Both the position numbers and the translations under genes were made by a program. A model generated the notes under the pieces. That model did no database searches. It saw nothing but the letters and a program-made list of their open reading frames with translations, and was not told the DNA's origin. Below are positions 51,539-60,738 of a DNA stretch of 64,000 bases, one piece after another (within the stretch, counting starts at the first letter, position 1; every line of letters starts with the position of its first letter). Origin of the DNA: Treponema sp. (lineage in GTDB: Bacteria; Spirochaetota; Spirochaetia; Treponematales; Treponemataceae); contig JAILPY010000061.1 in assembly GCA_024699235.1 (NCBI GenBank), positions 1 through 64,000 of the forward strand, written 5' to 3'.

Positions 51539-52006
51539 ATGGCAAACGATAAACCTGTTTCGATTTCTGAAAATGAATTAAACTCTGTTTTAAACTCAAT
51601 AAAGGATGATAATACTAAGAATATATGCGAAGACTATAAGTTAGGGGTTGGAATATCTCAGTCTGAACTTGAAAAAGTTCTGAAAAGAAGCTCTTCAAAT
51701 TCTGAGGAAAATTCTTCGGCTTCTCCAAAGTCTGATTATGAGGAAAAGATTGCAAAGCGTAATGCTCATGCTGCTGAGGTTATGAAGCAGGCGAACGCCC
51801 TTCTCCCTAGAACGGTATCAGTCATATATGGTTCTGTACGTAAAGAGGCCTCCTTCCTTTCTGGCTTAAAGGAAGGAGATTCTTTGGATTTAGACCGCCT
51901 TGCGGATGAAAATGCTGACATTTTGGTTAATGGAAAGCTTTTTGCACATGGAATATTGGATGTTCATGACGGTCATGCCTGCGTAAAGATTACAGACATA
52001 GTATGA
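51539..52006 (+). CDS. FliN/SpoA-domain protein with two FliM-type N-terminal motifs
   Basis: A 155-residue soluble protein. The last 70 residues form a SpoA domain as in FliN and FliM (PRTVSVIYGSVRKEASFL; DILVNGKLFAHGILDVHDG; VKITDIV), a component of the flagellar switch C-ring. The N-terminus has two short motifs, ISENELNSVL at residue 9 and ISQSELEKVL at residue 39, that resemble the LSQxEIDALL CheY-binding motif of FliM. It is unlinked to any flagellar operon and stands alone, so it is probably a second, unusual switch subunit. The promoter predicts a leaderless message. Confidence 0.82.
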   Translation: MANDKPVSISENELNSVLNSIKDDNTKNICEDYKLGVGISQSELEKVLKRSSSNSEENSSASPKSDYEEKIAKRNAHAAEVMKQANALLPRTVSVIYGSVRKEASFLSGLKEGDSLDLDRLADENADILVNGKLFAHGILDVHDGHACVKITDIV

Positions 52007-52013
52007 TGTAAGA

Positions 52014-52041
52014 CTTACAGAAAGTTTTCCGTAAGCCTTTA
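52014..52041 (+). terminator. Weak terminator-like hairpin after the FliN-like gene
   Basis: CTTAC (52014-52018) pairs with GTAAG (52031-52035) and the stem continues with GAAA/TTTC after one mismatch. A short pyrimidine tail follows. It lies 8 bp after the stop codon. Confidence 0.4.
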
Positions 52042-52048
52042 TTCATTA

Positions 52049-53647
52049 TTAGCTTGCATTTGAGAATGTTCTTATTTCTTCAAGCTTTGACATTGCAGCG
52101 CCTGAATCAAGTGCTGAAAGTGCCATTGTATATCCGTCTTTTATTGTTTTTGCTTTTCCACTGATATATAATACTGCACCGGCATTAAGGCCTACAGCTT
52201 CTCGTATTGTTTTTCTTCCCTTTCCTTCAAGAATTTCAAGGCCGAGTTTTGCATTGTCTTCTCCTGTGCCGCCTGCAAGTTCTTCAACGTCTACATTCTC
52301 TATTCCGTATTTTGCAGGGTCAATTGTATATTGGTATTCCTTATTGTCTTCACAAATCTGGTATACATAATTTTTTGCACATGGAGAAATCTCATCAAAT
52401 CCGTCTTCGCTGGTAATTACCATTACACGCTTTGCTCCGAGCATCTTTGCCGCTCTTGCTACAGGCTTCAGAAGGTCTTTTGAATATACTCCCAGCATCT
52501 GGTATTTTGCACCGGCAGGATTTGAAAGAGGTCCCAGTATGTTCATTATGGTTTTTATGCCGAGGGCCTTTCTTACTGGACCTGCAAAGCGCATTGCACT
52601 GTGGTAGATTGTTGCCATCAAAAAGCCAAAGTTTGTTTTTTTAATCTGCTCGGCTGTCTTTTCTGGAAGATTGTCTATTTTAATGCCTATTGCTTCATAA
52701 AAATCTGCTGCTCCAGACTTACTTGAAACGGCCCTGTTTCCATGCTTTGCCATTGGCTGTCCGCAGGCTGCTGCAATAATTGCAGAAAGTGATGAAATGT
52801 TAAAGCTTCCCTTTCCGTCTCCTCCAGTTCCTACAATTTCTGCAAGGTTATTGCTTTCCAAGGGAATTCTTTTTCTTTTTGCAAGGAGAACCTTTGCACA
52901 GCCTGCCATTTCTGAAGCTGCCGGTCCTTTTGCAGCAATTGCTGTAAGTATGGCTGTCGTTACGCGTTCATCAAGAGTTCCGTCTGTAAGGTTTTCCATG
53001 AACAGTTCTGCCTGTTCTTCTGTAAGGTCCTTTTTTGCTATGAGCTGATTTAAATAATCGGCAACAGGAATGTTATTCAGGCGGTAATTTAGGAATGCCC
53101 TGAAAATGTCATCTCCCTTTTCGCTTGCTATTGATTCTGGGTGGAACTGTATTCCTTCTATAAGCATTTTTTTATGCCTTATGCCCATAATGTCCCCGTC
53201 TTCTGAACGTGCTGTAACTTCAAAGTCAGGAGAAAGCGTTGATTCATCAATGACGAGCGAATGGTAGCGGGTAAAGGAAGCTTTTTTTCCTAAGATGCGG
53301 AAGACTCCTTTTCCGTCAAGAGTCATTTCTTCAACGACTCCATGGCAAATTCTCTTGGCCTGAACGATTTTTGCTCCGAATGCTTCTCCTATTGCCTGAT
53401 GTCCAAGGCAGATTCCAAGGATAGGTATTTTTCCTGCAAAGTGCTTTATTGCCTCTTCACTGATTCCTGCATCGGCAGGTGTTCCTGGGCCTGGGCTTAT
53501 TACAAGCTTTGATGGATTTAGGGATTCCAGGTCTTTTATAGAAACTTCCTTTGAACGGACAGTTTTTACTTCTTCTTCTGAAAGTCTCTGCAATGCCTGT
53601 ACTACATTGTATGTAAATGAATCATAATTATCTATAACAAGTATCAT
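52049..53647 (-). CDS. trpGD: Fused anthranilate synthase glutaminase / anthranilate phosphoribosyltransferase
   Basis: A 532-residue bifunctional enzyme. Residues 1-190 are the class I glutaminase TrpG (VIDNYDSFTYN; nucleophile Cys in GICLGHQAIG; QFHPES). Residues about 200-532 are TrpD (VGTGGDGKGSFNISSLSAII, the phosphate-binding glycine loop; AKHGNRAVSSKSGAADF). It supplies ammonia to TrpE and then transfers anthranilate to PRPP. Such fusions are known, as in E. coli. AAGGAGA precedes ATG 53647. trpE overlaps its upstream extension; the true ATG lies 29 bp after the trpE stop. Confidence 0.95.
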   Translation of the reverse strand: MILVIDNYDSFTYNVVQALQRLSEEEVKTVRSKEVSIKDLESLNPSKLVISPGPGTPADAGISEEAIKHFAGKIPILGICLGHQAIGEAFGAKIVQAKRICHGVVEEMTLDGKGVFRILGKKASFTRYHSLVIDESTLSPDFEVTARSEDGDIMGIRHKKMLIEGIQFHPESIASEKGDDIFRAFLNYRLNNIPVADYLNQLIAKKDLTEEQAELFMENLTDGTLDERVTTAILTAIAAKGPAASEMAGCAKVLLAKRKRIPLESNNLAEIVGTGGDGKGSFNISSLSAIIAAACGQPMAKHGNRAVSSKSGAADFYEAIGIKIDNLPEKTAEQIKKTNFGFLMATIYHSAMRFAGPVRKALGIKTIMNILGPLSNPAGAKYQMLGVYSKDLLKPVARAAKMLGAKRVMVITSEDGFDEISPCAKNYVYQICEDNKEYQYTIDPAKYGIENVDVEELAGGTGEDNAKLGLEILEGKGRKTIREAVGLNAGAVLYISGKAKTIKDGYTMALSALDSGAAMSKLEEIRTFSNAS

Positions 53648-53675
53648 AAAAGTCTCCTTATTTATCTGTTTATAT

Positions 53676-55154
53676 TTATTGTCTGCTGCTCTGATTTCCT
53701 TCAAGGACAGAACGCAAAGCTCCTAGCTTTTCATTTGTTTCTTCCCATTCACGGTCTGGGTTGCTGTCGTAGACAATGCCTCCTCCTGCCTGCAATGTCC
53801 ATGTTGACTTTTGTTTTAATGCGCATCGTATTCCGATGCAGAAATCCAAATCTCCTGATGTCTGTAAGTATCCTATTGCACCTGCATAGAACCGTCTCTT
53901 TACTTTTTCAAGTCGGCTCAATATTTCTATGGCACTTATTTTTGGGGATCCGCTTACGGTTCCTGCAGGAAAGGCAGAACGCAATACCTGTATCTGCTTC
54001 ATGTTTTTTTTGACCTTTCCCTGAACGTCACTTACAAGATGCATTACATGGCTGAAATATTCACAGTCCATGAATCTTGTAACTTCTACAGAACCTGGCT
54101 CGCACATTCTTCCAAGGTCGTTGCGTGCCAAGTCTACTAGCATAAGGTGTTCGCTTCTTTCCTTATTGTCATGCAGAAGATTTTCTTTTAGTTCTTCGTC
54201 TTCTGCTGCATTTTTTCCTCTTTTGCGTGTTCCTGCGATAGGACGGATTGAAGCAATTCCTTCCCTTACGCGTACAAGGCTTTCTGGTGAAGAACCGACA
54301 AGCTGCCTGTTTCCAAAGTCAATATACAGAAGGTATGGTGATGGGTTTAAGGAACGAAGCCTTCTGTAAATTTCCATGGCAGAGCTTTCGCACTCTAGCT
54401 GCAGTCGGCGGCTAGGAACTGCCTGAAAGATATCACCTGCAACAATATGCTTTTTTAGTTCTGCAACTTTTTCTTTATATTCTTTTTCTGAAAGCTCAAG
54501 GTCTGTTATTGCATGGCAAGGAGATGGTGCTTCCGGCGGTGCCAGATAGCTGAAGTCCAGGTCTCCAAGTCTGTTTTTTAAGTCTTCTACAGCTTTCTTA
54601 AGGTCTATCTGATGTTCTGTATAGTTTAGGCCAAATATATGAAGGGTTTCTGTAAAATGGTCAAATACTATGTAAATGTGTCCGGCTACAAATTCGCTTT
54701 CAGGTATATGAAGTTCGTCAGATTGAGGTGCAAGATTTATAGTGTCACAGCGTGCGCAGAATTCATAACTTAGATAGCCTATGCCGCTTGCAGGAACAGG
54801 AATGTCTTTTACAGGCAGTTCGTTTTCCTGAGCAACGTAAAGAAGTGCGTCCAGAATGTCAGGAGTGTGGGGGACTGTGCTTCCGGGAGCAATCATTTCA
54901 ATGTCTTTGCCTGCACTGGATTCTGTTTCTTGAGTAAAAGGCACTCTTCTTCCGTCAATAATAAAGGCAATTCCTTCGTCATCCTGTAAAATGTGGAATG
55001 CTTCTTCGGCCATAAGGATCGAATACCGCTCCTTTCCCATATTGAATCTTGCACTTTCCAAGACTGCCTTTGCACCTATTTTCTTTGCAAGGGAAAATGG
55101 CGTATATCTGTCGCTTGGAAGGCTTATGTAAATGCTGTCTGTGCGCTTAATCAT
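53676..55154 (-). CDS. trpE: Anthranilate synthase component I
   Basis: A 492-residue chorismate-using enzyme. The catalytic half (about 230-490) has GDIFQAVPSRRLQL, PSPYLLYIDFGNRQLVGSSPE, IRPIAGTRKRGKN, LVDLARNDLGRMCEPGSV and PAGTVSGSPKISA. With TrpG it makes anthranilate, the first step of tryptophan synthesis. ATG 55154 has GAGGT six bases upstream; a longer open frame to 55559 runs through the divergent glycosidase promoter and is not used. No trp leader peptide or attenuator is visible, and the other trp genes are not here. Confidence 0.95.
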   Translation of the reverse strand: MIKRTDSIYISLPSDRYTPFSLAKKIGAKAVLESARFNMGKERYSILMAEEAFHILQDDEGIAFIIDGRRVPFTQETESSAGKDIEMIAPGSTVPHTPDILDALLYVAQENELPVKDIPVPASGIGYLSYEFCARCDTINLAPQSDELHIPESEFVAGHIYIVFDHFTETLHIFGLNYTEHQIDLKKAVEDLKNRLGDLDFSYLAPPEAPSPCHAITDLELSEKEYKEKVAELKKHIVAGDIFQAVPSRRLQLECESSAMEIYRRLRSLNPSPYLLYIDFGNRQLVGSSPESLVRVREGIASIRPIAGTRKRGKNAAEDEELKENLLHDNKERSEHLMLVDLARNDLGRMCEPGSVEVTRFMDCEYFSHVMHLVSDVQGKVKKNMKQIQVLRSAFPAGTVSGSPKISAIEILSRLEKVKRRFYAGAIGYLQTSGDLDFCIGIRCALKQKSTWTLQAGGGIVYDSNPDREWEETNEKLGALRSVLEGNQSSRQ

Positions 55155-55319
55155 ATCTACCTCGTTTCTTTTTACAGTAACTATATTATATCTGTACTGT
55201 GTTTCTGTCAAGAGTATCAATGATTTTTTTTCAGTGAATATGCATGGTATTTTTATACGTGGTGAAATTATAGATGTGATGCTATAATCTTTTTCAGTAA
55301 AATTCCTAGAGAGGTTTCT

Positions 55320-57074
55320 ATGATTTGTGAAATAAAAGATGATTTTTATGTTGACGGAAAGAAGTTTCAGATAATTTCCGGTTCCATTCATTATTTTAGA
55401 GTTGTTCCTGAATACTGGAGGGATAGGCTTGAGAAATTGAAGAACATGGGATGTAATGCTGTGGAAACCTATATTCCATGGAATTTTCATGAGATAGAAA
55501 AAAATATGTTTGTATGGGATGGCATGCATGATGTATGCCGCTTTATTCAGACAGCACAAGATGTAGGCTTATATGTCATTATACGTCCGTCTCCATATAT
55601 CTGTGCGGAATATGAATATGGAGGGCTTCCATGGTGGCTTTTGCAGGATAAAAACATGAAAGTCCGCTGCAGCTACGGGCCTTATCTTGATGCCATTAAA
55701 AATTATTACAGTGTCCTTATGCCAAAGCTTGTCCCTTATCAGATAGATAATGGCGGTCCTGTCATTCTGATGCAGATAGAAAATGAGTATGGATATTATG
55801 GCAATGACCATTCTTATATGGAGTTTTTGCGTGATACTATGCGTCATTACGGCATTACTGTTCCTTTTGTTACTTCTGACGGTCCTTGGGGACACTCTAT
55901 GGAAGCAGGCATGACTGAAGGTGCCCTTGCTACCGGAAACTTTGGGTCTAAGGTTAAGGAACAGTTTGCTGTAATGACTGACCGCCTTGGAAATAATAAG
56001 CCTTTAATGTGCATGGAATTCTGGGTAGGCTGGTTTGACAGCTGGGGTGACATTCACCATCATTCAGATTTAGAGCAGAATAAAGTTGACTTTGATGAAG
56101 TCATTCGTACAGGCCATGTAAACATTTATATGTTTGAAGGCGGTACAAACTTTGGATTTACTAGCGGCCGCAACTGGGATGCAAAAAATGCAGACGTTAC
56201 TTCCTATGACTATGATGCAGTGCTTACAGAAGACGGCCAGATAACTCCTAAGTATAATGCGTTTAAGGAAATTATTTCTAAGTATAAGAAAATAGAGGAG
56301 ATTCCTCTTTCAACGAATATTGAAAGTTCTGATTATGGAGAAATTGAGTGCTGTGCAAAGGTTAACCTTTCTTCCGTACTGAAGGATATTTCAAAGTGTA
56401 CGGAAAGTCCGTATCCATTGTCTATGGAAGAGTTAAACTATGGCAGCGGCTATGTTTTGTATCGCATAAATCTTTCGGAAGGTGAATGCGCAGAAGAAAT
56501 TCAGGTTCAGGATTTTCATGACCGTGTTCAGGCATTCTGCAATGGAAAGCTTCTTTTTACTGACACTGAAGAACATTCTGCTGAAAAATTCATTGTACCT
56601 GAAGATTTACGTAAGAATGGAGCGGTTCTTGATTTTCTGGTAGAAAATTATGGCCGCGTTAATTTTGGGTTTGACCTTGATAATCAGCGCAAGGGAATCC
56701 TTAAAGGTGTTGCCGTTAACGGTCACAGGCACTTTGGATATGAAATGTATTCCTTGCCTCTAAGCAGCAAGCAGGTTTCTCAGGTAGATTTTGATGGGAA
56801 GGTACCTTTTAAAGAGACCGAGCCTTCATTCTATAAATTTAAATTTAATGCAGGAAAAAAGGCTGATACTTTTATAGAGTTAGATGGTTTTGGTAAGGGA
56901 TGCGTTTTTATAAACGGCTTTAATATCGGTCGGTTCTGGGAAATTGGCCCTCAGAAACGTTTATACGTTCCAGCTCCTCTTCTTAAAAATGGCGCTAATG
57001 AAATTATTGTATTTGAGACAGAAGGCAAGGCTGGAAAAACTATACAATTAAGGAAATCTCCTTCGCTTGGGTAA
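55320..57074 (+). CDS. Glycoside hydrolase family 35 beta-galactosidase
   Basis: A 584-residue TIM-barrel enzyme. FQIISGSIHYFRVVPEYWRD and NAVETYIPWNFHE are family landmarks; the acid/base is Glu156 in IENEYGYYG and the nucleophile Glu233 in CMEFWVGWF. C-terminal beta-sandwich domains (about 390-584) end with GKGCVFINGFNIGRFWEIGP. It removes terminal beta-galactose. No signal peptide is seen, so it acts on imported oligosaccharides in the cytoplasm. GAGAGG precedes the ATG. The OmpA-like gene follows after 3 bp. Confidence 0.95.
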   Translation: MICEIKDDFYVDGKKFQIISGSIHYFRVVPEYWRDRLEKLKNMGCNAVETYIPWNFHEIEKNMFVWDGMHDVCRFIQTAQDVGLYVIIRPSPYICAEYEYGGLPWWLLQDKNMKVRCSYGPYLDAIKNYYSVLMPKLVPYQIDNGGPVILMQIENEYGYYGNDHSYMEFLRDTMRHYGITVPFVTSDGPWGHSMEAGMTEGALATGNFGSKVKEQFAVMTDRLGNNKPLMCMEFWVGWFDSWGDIHHHSDLEQNKVDFDEVIRTGHVNIYMFEGGTNFGFTSGRNWDAKNADVTSYDYDAVLTEDGQITPKYNAFKEIISKYKKIEEIPLSTNIESSDYGEIECCAKVNLSSVLKDISKCTESPYPLSMEELNYGSGYVLYRINLSEGECAEEIQVQDFHDRVQAFCNGKLLFTDTEEHSAEKFIVPEDLRKNGAVLDFLVENYGRVNFGFDLDNQRKGILKGVAVNGHRHFGYEMYSLPLSSKQVSQVDFDGKVPFKETEPSFYKFKFNAGKKADTFIELDGFGKGCVFINGFNIGRFWEIGPQKRLYVPAPLLKNGANEIIVFETEGKAGKTIQLRKSPSLG

Positions 57075-57077
57075 ATA

Positions 57078-58346
57078 ATGAATTGCTGTAAAAAGTTCTG
57101 TCTGTATTTGTGTTTTGTTTGTGTCTGCCTGTTTGCATATGCACAGGAAAAGTCTGTTACTTTTTCATATAATGGAGGAAGGAATTACATTCTTGTTGAA
57201 AAGACTGATTTGCTCAGATATGACAATTCTAAATACACAGGGCTTTTGAGCAGGGAAGTCCAGTCCTTTGTTTCTGAAAACAAGCCTCTTGAATCTAAAA
57301 AGTCTGACGGTGCTTTGTACTATGACGGTTATTTTTATGTAGTCCAGGATACTAAGCATAAAAAGCGTGTTGTCCTTGAGGGAATCCATGATTCCATAAG
57401 TTCTTCATTTAAGATTACAAAAGATGGAGAGCTTATAATGCTGGAAGATAACGGGTATCCTAGTTTTAGAAGTTTTCCGGCATATCCTTCTGGAAAGATA
57501 AAGATAGGCGACAGCTGGCAGTCAAAAGGGATTCGTGCCGTAGATCCCCTTGATAAAGGTATTGTCACCAAGATTCCTATTCTTGTGCAATATACTTTTG
57601 AGAGGGAGGATGTTTATAACGGTGAAGAAGTATACATTTTGAATGCAAGGTGGGCAACCAGATATGGCCTGTCATATATTGATGGCGAGGGAGACCCCTT
57701 GTTAAAAAGCGCTCAGGGCAAGCATGATGCTACTATCATAATAAGCAAAAAGGTTGGAAATGCCCTTGTCGTTAAAGATACTGTTGATGAAACTTTTTTA
57801 TATGAAGACGGTAATCAGATACGGCTTAAGGGTACTATTTCTTTGTTTACAAAATATCCTCCTGCCTATAATAAAGGAAAAGTCCTTTCTTCTATAAATA
57901 GGAATCTTGCCGGAAAAACAGGTTCTTCTGGTCATGGTTCGAAAAATTCTGCAGAATCTTCATTGGTTTCTGATGAGTCTATGGACGTTCAGGACACTGA
58001 GAAGGGCGTTTGCATAAGTATGAATCTAAAGTTTAAGGCTGACAGTTCAGAGCTTCTTACTGAAGAAAAGTCTCGCCTTGATAAGATTGCAAGAATTCTT
58101 AAAGATTCCGCTCCTGATTCACTCTATTTAATAGAAGGTCATACGGCTTCAACCGGTAATCCTGTGGGAGAGCAGAAACTGTCTGAAGAGCGTGCAAAGG
58201 CTGTAGCAAAAGAGCTTTCAGCCCGTGGCATTCCTGAAGGTCAGTTTATATGCAGCGGAAAGGGGAGTTCTGTTCCTATAGCTGATAACTCTACTCAGGA
58301 AGGAAGGGCTAAAAACCGTCGCGTTGAAATTACAATTTTGCAATAA
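57078..58346 (+). CDS. OmpA-family exported protein
   Basis: A 422-residue protein with a signal peptide (FCLYLCFVCVCLFAYA, cleaved before Gln). The first 280 exported residues are beta-rich and match no family I recognise. The last 115 form an OmpA C-terminal domain that binds peptidoglycan (LKFKADSSELLTEEKSRLD; EGHTASTGNPVGEQKLSEER; GRAKNRRVEI), so it should tether the envelope. It begins 3 bp after the glycosidase and probably shares its transcript, although the link in function is not obvious. Confidence 0.85.
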   Translation: MNCCKKFCLYLCFVCVCLFAYAQEKSVTFSYNGGRNYILVEKTDLLRYDNSKYTGLLSREVQSFVSENKPLESKKSDGALYYDGYFYVVQDTKHKKRVVLEGIHDSISSSFKITKDGELIMLEDNGYPSFRSFPAYPSGKIKIGDSWQSKGIRAVDPLDKGIVTKIPILVQYTFEREDVYNGEEVYILNARWATRYGLSYIDGEGDPLLKSAQGKHDATIIISKKVGNALVVKDTVDETFLYEDGNQIRLKGTISLFTKYPPAYNKGKVLSSINRNLAGKTGSSGHGSKNSAESSLVSDESMDVQDTEKGVCISMNLKFKADSSELLTEEKSRLDKIARILKDSAPDSLYLIEGHTASTGNPVGEQKLSEERAKAVAKELSARGIPEGQFICSGKGSSVPIADNSTQEGRAKNRRVEITILQ

Positions 58347-58475
58347 TTATGTCATGTAATAAAAATACAAAAATTTGTATAATTATGCAGAAAAATAATT
58401 TACAAATTGCATAAAATATTTTACTATCTATAGAGTCACTGCATAAAACAGTAGGTGGCTAGAGGATACAATATT

Positions 58476-59834
58476 ATGAAAAACGCTTATGTTAATCGTG
58501 TATGGGATGAGGTTAAGGCAAAGAATGCTAACGAACCAGAATTCCTTCAGGCAGTAGAAGAAGTTCTTACAACTCTTGATCCTGTTGTTGATCAGATGCC
58601 GGAACTTGAACCAAATGCAGTTCTTGAACGCTTGGTTGAACCAGAGCGCGTTATTCAGTTCAGAGTGCCTTGGATGGATGATAAGGGAAATTATCATGTA
58701 AACCGAGGTTTCCGTGTTCAGTACAATAGCGCTATTGGTCCTTACAAAGGTGGTTTGCGTTTCTCTAAGGAAGTAAACCTTTCTGTTCTTAAGTTCCTTG
58801 GCTTTGAACAGGTTCTTAAAAACTCTCTTACAACACTCCCTATGGGCGGTGGAAAAGGTGGTTCTGATTTTGATCCACACGGTAAGTCTGATAAAGAAGT
58901 TATGAGATTCTGCCAGAGCTTTATGACAGAATTGTATCGCCATATCGGTGCTGATACAGACGTTCCTGCTGGCGATAAAAATGTTGGTGGCCGTGAAATC
59001 GGTTATCTTTTTGGCCAGTATAAGAGAATCCGTGATGAATATACAGGCGTTCTGACTGGTAAAGGCCTGACATTCGGCGGTTCTTTGATCCGTACAGAAG
59101 CTACTGGTTACGGTCTTATTTACTTTGCACAGGAAATGCTTAAGAAGGTTGGAGACGATTTCAAGGGAAAGACTTGCGTTGTTTCTGGTTCTGGAAATGT
59201 TGCAGAATATGCTGCAGAAAAGCTTATCCAGCTTGGTGCAAAGGTTGTTACTCTTTCTGATTCAAATGGATATATCTATGATGCTGACGGCATTACTCAG
59301 GAAAAACTTGACTGGGTTAAGGAACTTAAGTGCGTACGCCGTGGACGCATTGCAGAATATGCAAAGCAGTTCCCTTCTGCAAAATACTTTGAAGGCAAGA
59401 AAGTTTGGGAAGTAAAGTGTGACTGTGCATTCCCATGTGCTACACAGAATGAGCTTCTTGGCGAAGATGCTCAGAAACTTCTTGACAATGGCGTAAAGCT
59501 TGTTGCTGAAGGTGCAAACATGCCTTCTAACATTGATGCTGTTAACAAGTTCCTTGCTGCAAAGATTCTCTATGCTCCAGGAAAAGCATCTAATGCTGGT
59601 GGCGTTGCAACATCTGGTCTTGAAATGAGCCAGAACTCAGAACGTCTTTCATGGTCTTCTGCAGAAGTTGATGAAAAGCTTCATAACATAATGATCAATA
59701 TTCATGCTAATGCATACGATACTGCTGTTAAGTTTGGTGCAACAGACGGAAAGTTTGTAAATTATGTAGCAGGAGCAAATATCGCTGGTTTTGTAAAAGT
59801 TGCTAATGCAATGATTGCACAGGGATTGGTATAA
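58476..59834 (+). CDS. gdhA: NADP-type glutamate dehydrogenase
   Basis: A 452-residue hexameric enzyme linking 2-oxoglutarate, ammonia and glutamate. PMGGGKGGSDFDPHGKSD contains the catalytic lysine region, and the Rossmann domain has SGSGNVAEYAAEKLIQLGA. Length and these motifs fit the anabolic bacterial form. ATG 58476 follows AGAGGA. Two promoter readings exist upstream: TTTACA-N17-TACTAT (58399-58427) and TTGCAT-N16-TATAGA (58407-58434). A terminator follows at 59893. Confidence 0.96.
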   Translation: MKNAYVNRVWDEVKAKNANEPEFLQAVEEVLTTLDPVVDQMPELEPNAVLERLVEPERVIQFRVPWMDDKGNYHVNRGFRVQYNSAIGPYKGGLRFSKEVNLSVLKFLGFEQVLKNSLTTLPMGGGKGGSDFDPHGKSDKEVMRFCQSFMTELYRHIGADTDVPAGDKNVGGREIGYLFGQYKRIRDEYTGVLTGKGLTFGGSLIRTEATGYGLIYFAQEMLKKVGDDFKGKTCVVSGSGNVAEYAAEKLIQLGAKVVTLSDSNGYIYDADGITQEKLDWVKELKCVRRGRIAEYAKQFPSAKYFEGKKVWEVKCDCAFPCATQNELLGEDAQKLLDNGVKLVAEGANMPSNIDAVNKFLAAKILYAPGKASNAGGVATSGLEMSQNSERLSWSSAEVDEKLHNIMINIHANAYDTAVKFGATDGKFVNYVAGANIAGFVKVANAMIAQGLV

Positions 59835-59892
59835 TTTATACATTTTGCATAAATGTGTTCCAGGGGATGCTTTCTTAGAATTTATTTCTTTG

Positions 59893-59917
59893 AAAGGTTC
59901 CTTTGGAACTTTTTTTA
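59893..59917 (+). terminator. Rho-independent terminator after gdhA
   Basis: AAAGGTTCC (59893-59901) pairs over 9 bp with GGAACTTTT (59905-59913, one G-T) with a 3-base loop, followed by a T run. It ends at the stop codon of the convergent pseudouridine synthase gene. Confidence 0.8.
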
Positions 59918-60733
59918 TTTATAGTCTGAAGTTTCAAAATTTTCGACTTCTTTTTCTGTTAACTGTCGATACTGTCCGGGGCGCAATGATGAATCAAGCC
60001 ATAGAGGTCCCATGGCTATGCGTTTTAGGAAGATTACTTCATTTCCCATTGCCTTAAACATTCTTTTTACTTGATGAAATTTTCCTTCTGTTATTGTTAG
60101 CGTGCAGAATGTGAGTTCGCATGCTGTGCTGCTTGTGAGCGTGCAGTATTTTTTTATTTCGTTATGATTTTCTTCATTGTACCATTGTATGGCTGCCGGT
60201 TGTGCTGTAAATGCGGGACTTTTCTTTTCTGCTTCAACGGTTATGCCTTCTGCAAATCTTTTTGTATATAGTTTTTGCTTTTCCGGCGGGCAGTAATCTC
60301 GTAAATATACTAAATATGTCTTGGTGATATGAGTTTTAGGGTCTGTCAGTCTGTGGGAAAGTTTTCCGTCAGTAGTTAAAAGTATAAGTCCTTCTGTGTC
60401 TAAATCTAGCCGTCCTACTGCATGAAGTTTATTGAGTCCTTTTGGATGAAGGTATTTTTCGTCTATCGATTCAAATATTCGTTCGTGCCATCCTTCATCT
60501 GCGGTACATACGGTATTCTGCTTTTTATTCATCATGATGTAAAGCTCCTTTTGCAATGGGTACTCTTTTCCGTCAATTAACAGAATGTCTTTTCTTACAT
60601 CAATGATTGTTCCTGCTTCCAATATCCTTGTGCCGTTTACTAGAACTGTATGTTCCTGTAAAAATCTTCGTGTCCGTCTGTATGTACTTAATTCCTGTCT
60701 TACAAACAGTTCGTCAAGCCTCAGGATGTTCAT
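59915..60733 (-). CDS. 16S/23S rRNA pseudouridine synthase, RsuA family
   Basis: A 272-residue enzyme with an N-terminal S4 domain (RLDELFVRQELSTYRRTRRF; TVLVNG) and the catalytic core with Asp in AVGRLDLDTEGLILLT. KTYLVYL and GKFHQVKRMFKAMGNEV are typical of the RsuA/RluB/E/F group; RsuA (16S) is the nearest by length. It isomerises one uridine in ribosomal RNA. It follows the glucosaminidase gene by 5 bp in a minus-strand operon from pyrH. Confidence 0.9.
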   Translation of the reverse strand: MNILRLDELFVRQELSTYRRTRRFLQEHTVLVNGTRILEAGTIIDVRKDILLIDGKEYPLQKELYIMMNKKQNTVCTADEGWHERIFESIDEKYLHPKGLNKLHAVGRLDLDTEGLILLTTDGKLSHRLTDPKTHITKTYLVYLRDYCPPEKQKLYTKRFAEGITVEAEKKSPAFTAQPAAIQWYNEENHNEIKKYCTLTSSTACELTFCTLTITEGKFHQVKRMFKAMGNEVIFLKRIAMGPLWLDSSLRPGQYRQLTEKEVENFETSDYK

Positions 60734-60738
60734 TGAAG

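Noticed and set aside
53648-53704. Longer trpGD start inside trpE
   Set aside because: The ATG at 53647 has a strong AAGGAGA site and begins the conserved glutaminase sequence.
55155-55319. Trp leader peptide or attenuator before trpE
   Set aside because: No short ORF with tandem Trp codons and no terminator/antiterminator pair could be found.
55155-55559. Longer trpE start
   Set aside because: The extension covers the promoter and start of the divergent glycosidase and has no TrpE similarity; GAGGT marks the ATG at 55154.
58347-58475. Riboswitch before gdhA
   Set aside because: Only a short CACTG/CAGT pairing and two ordinary promoter readings are visible; nothing matches a known glutamine or other riboswitch class.
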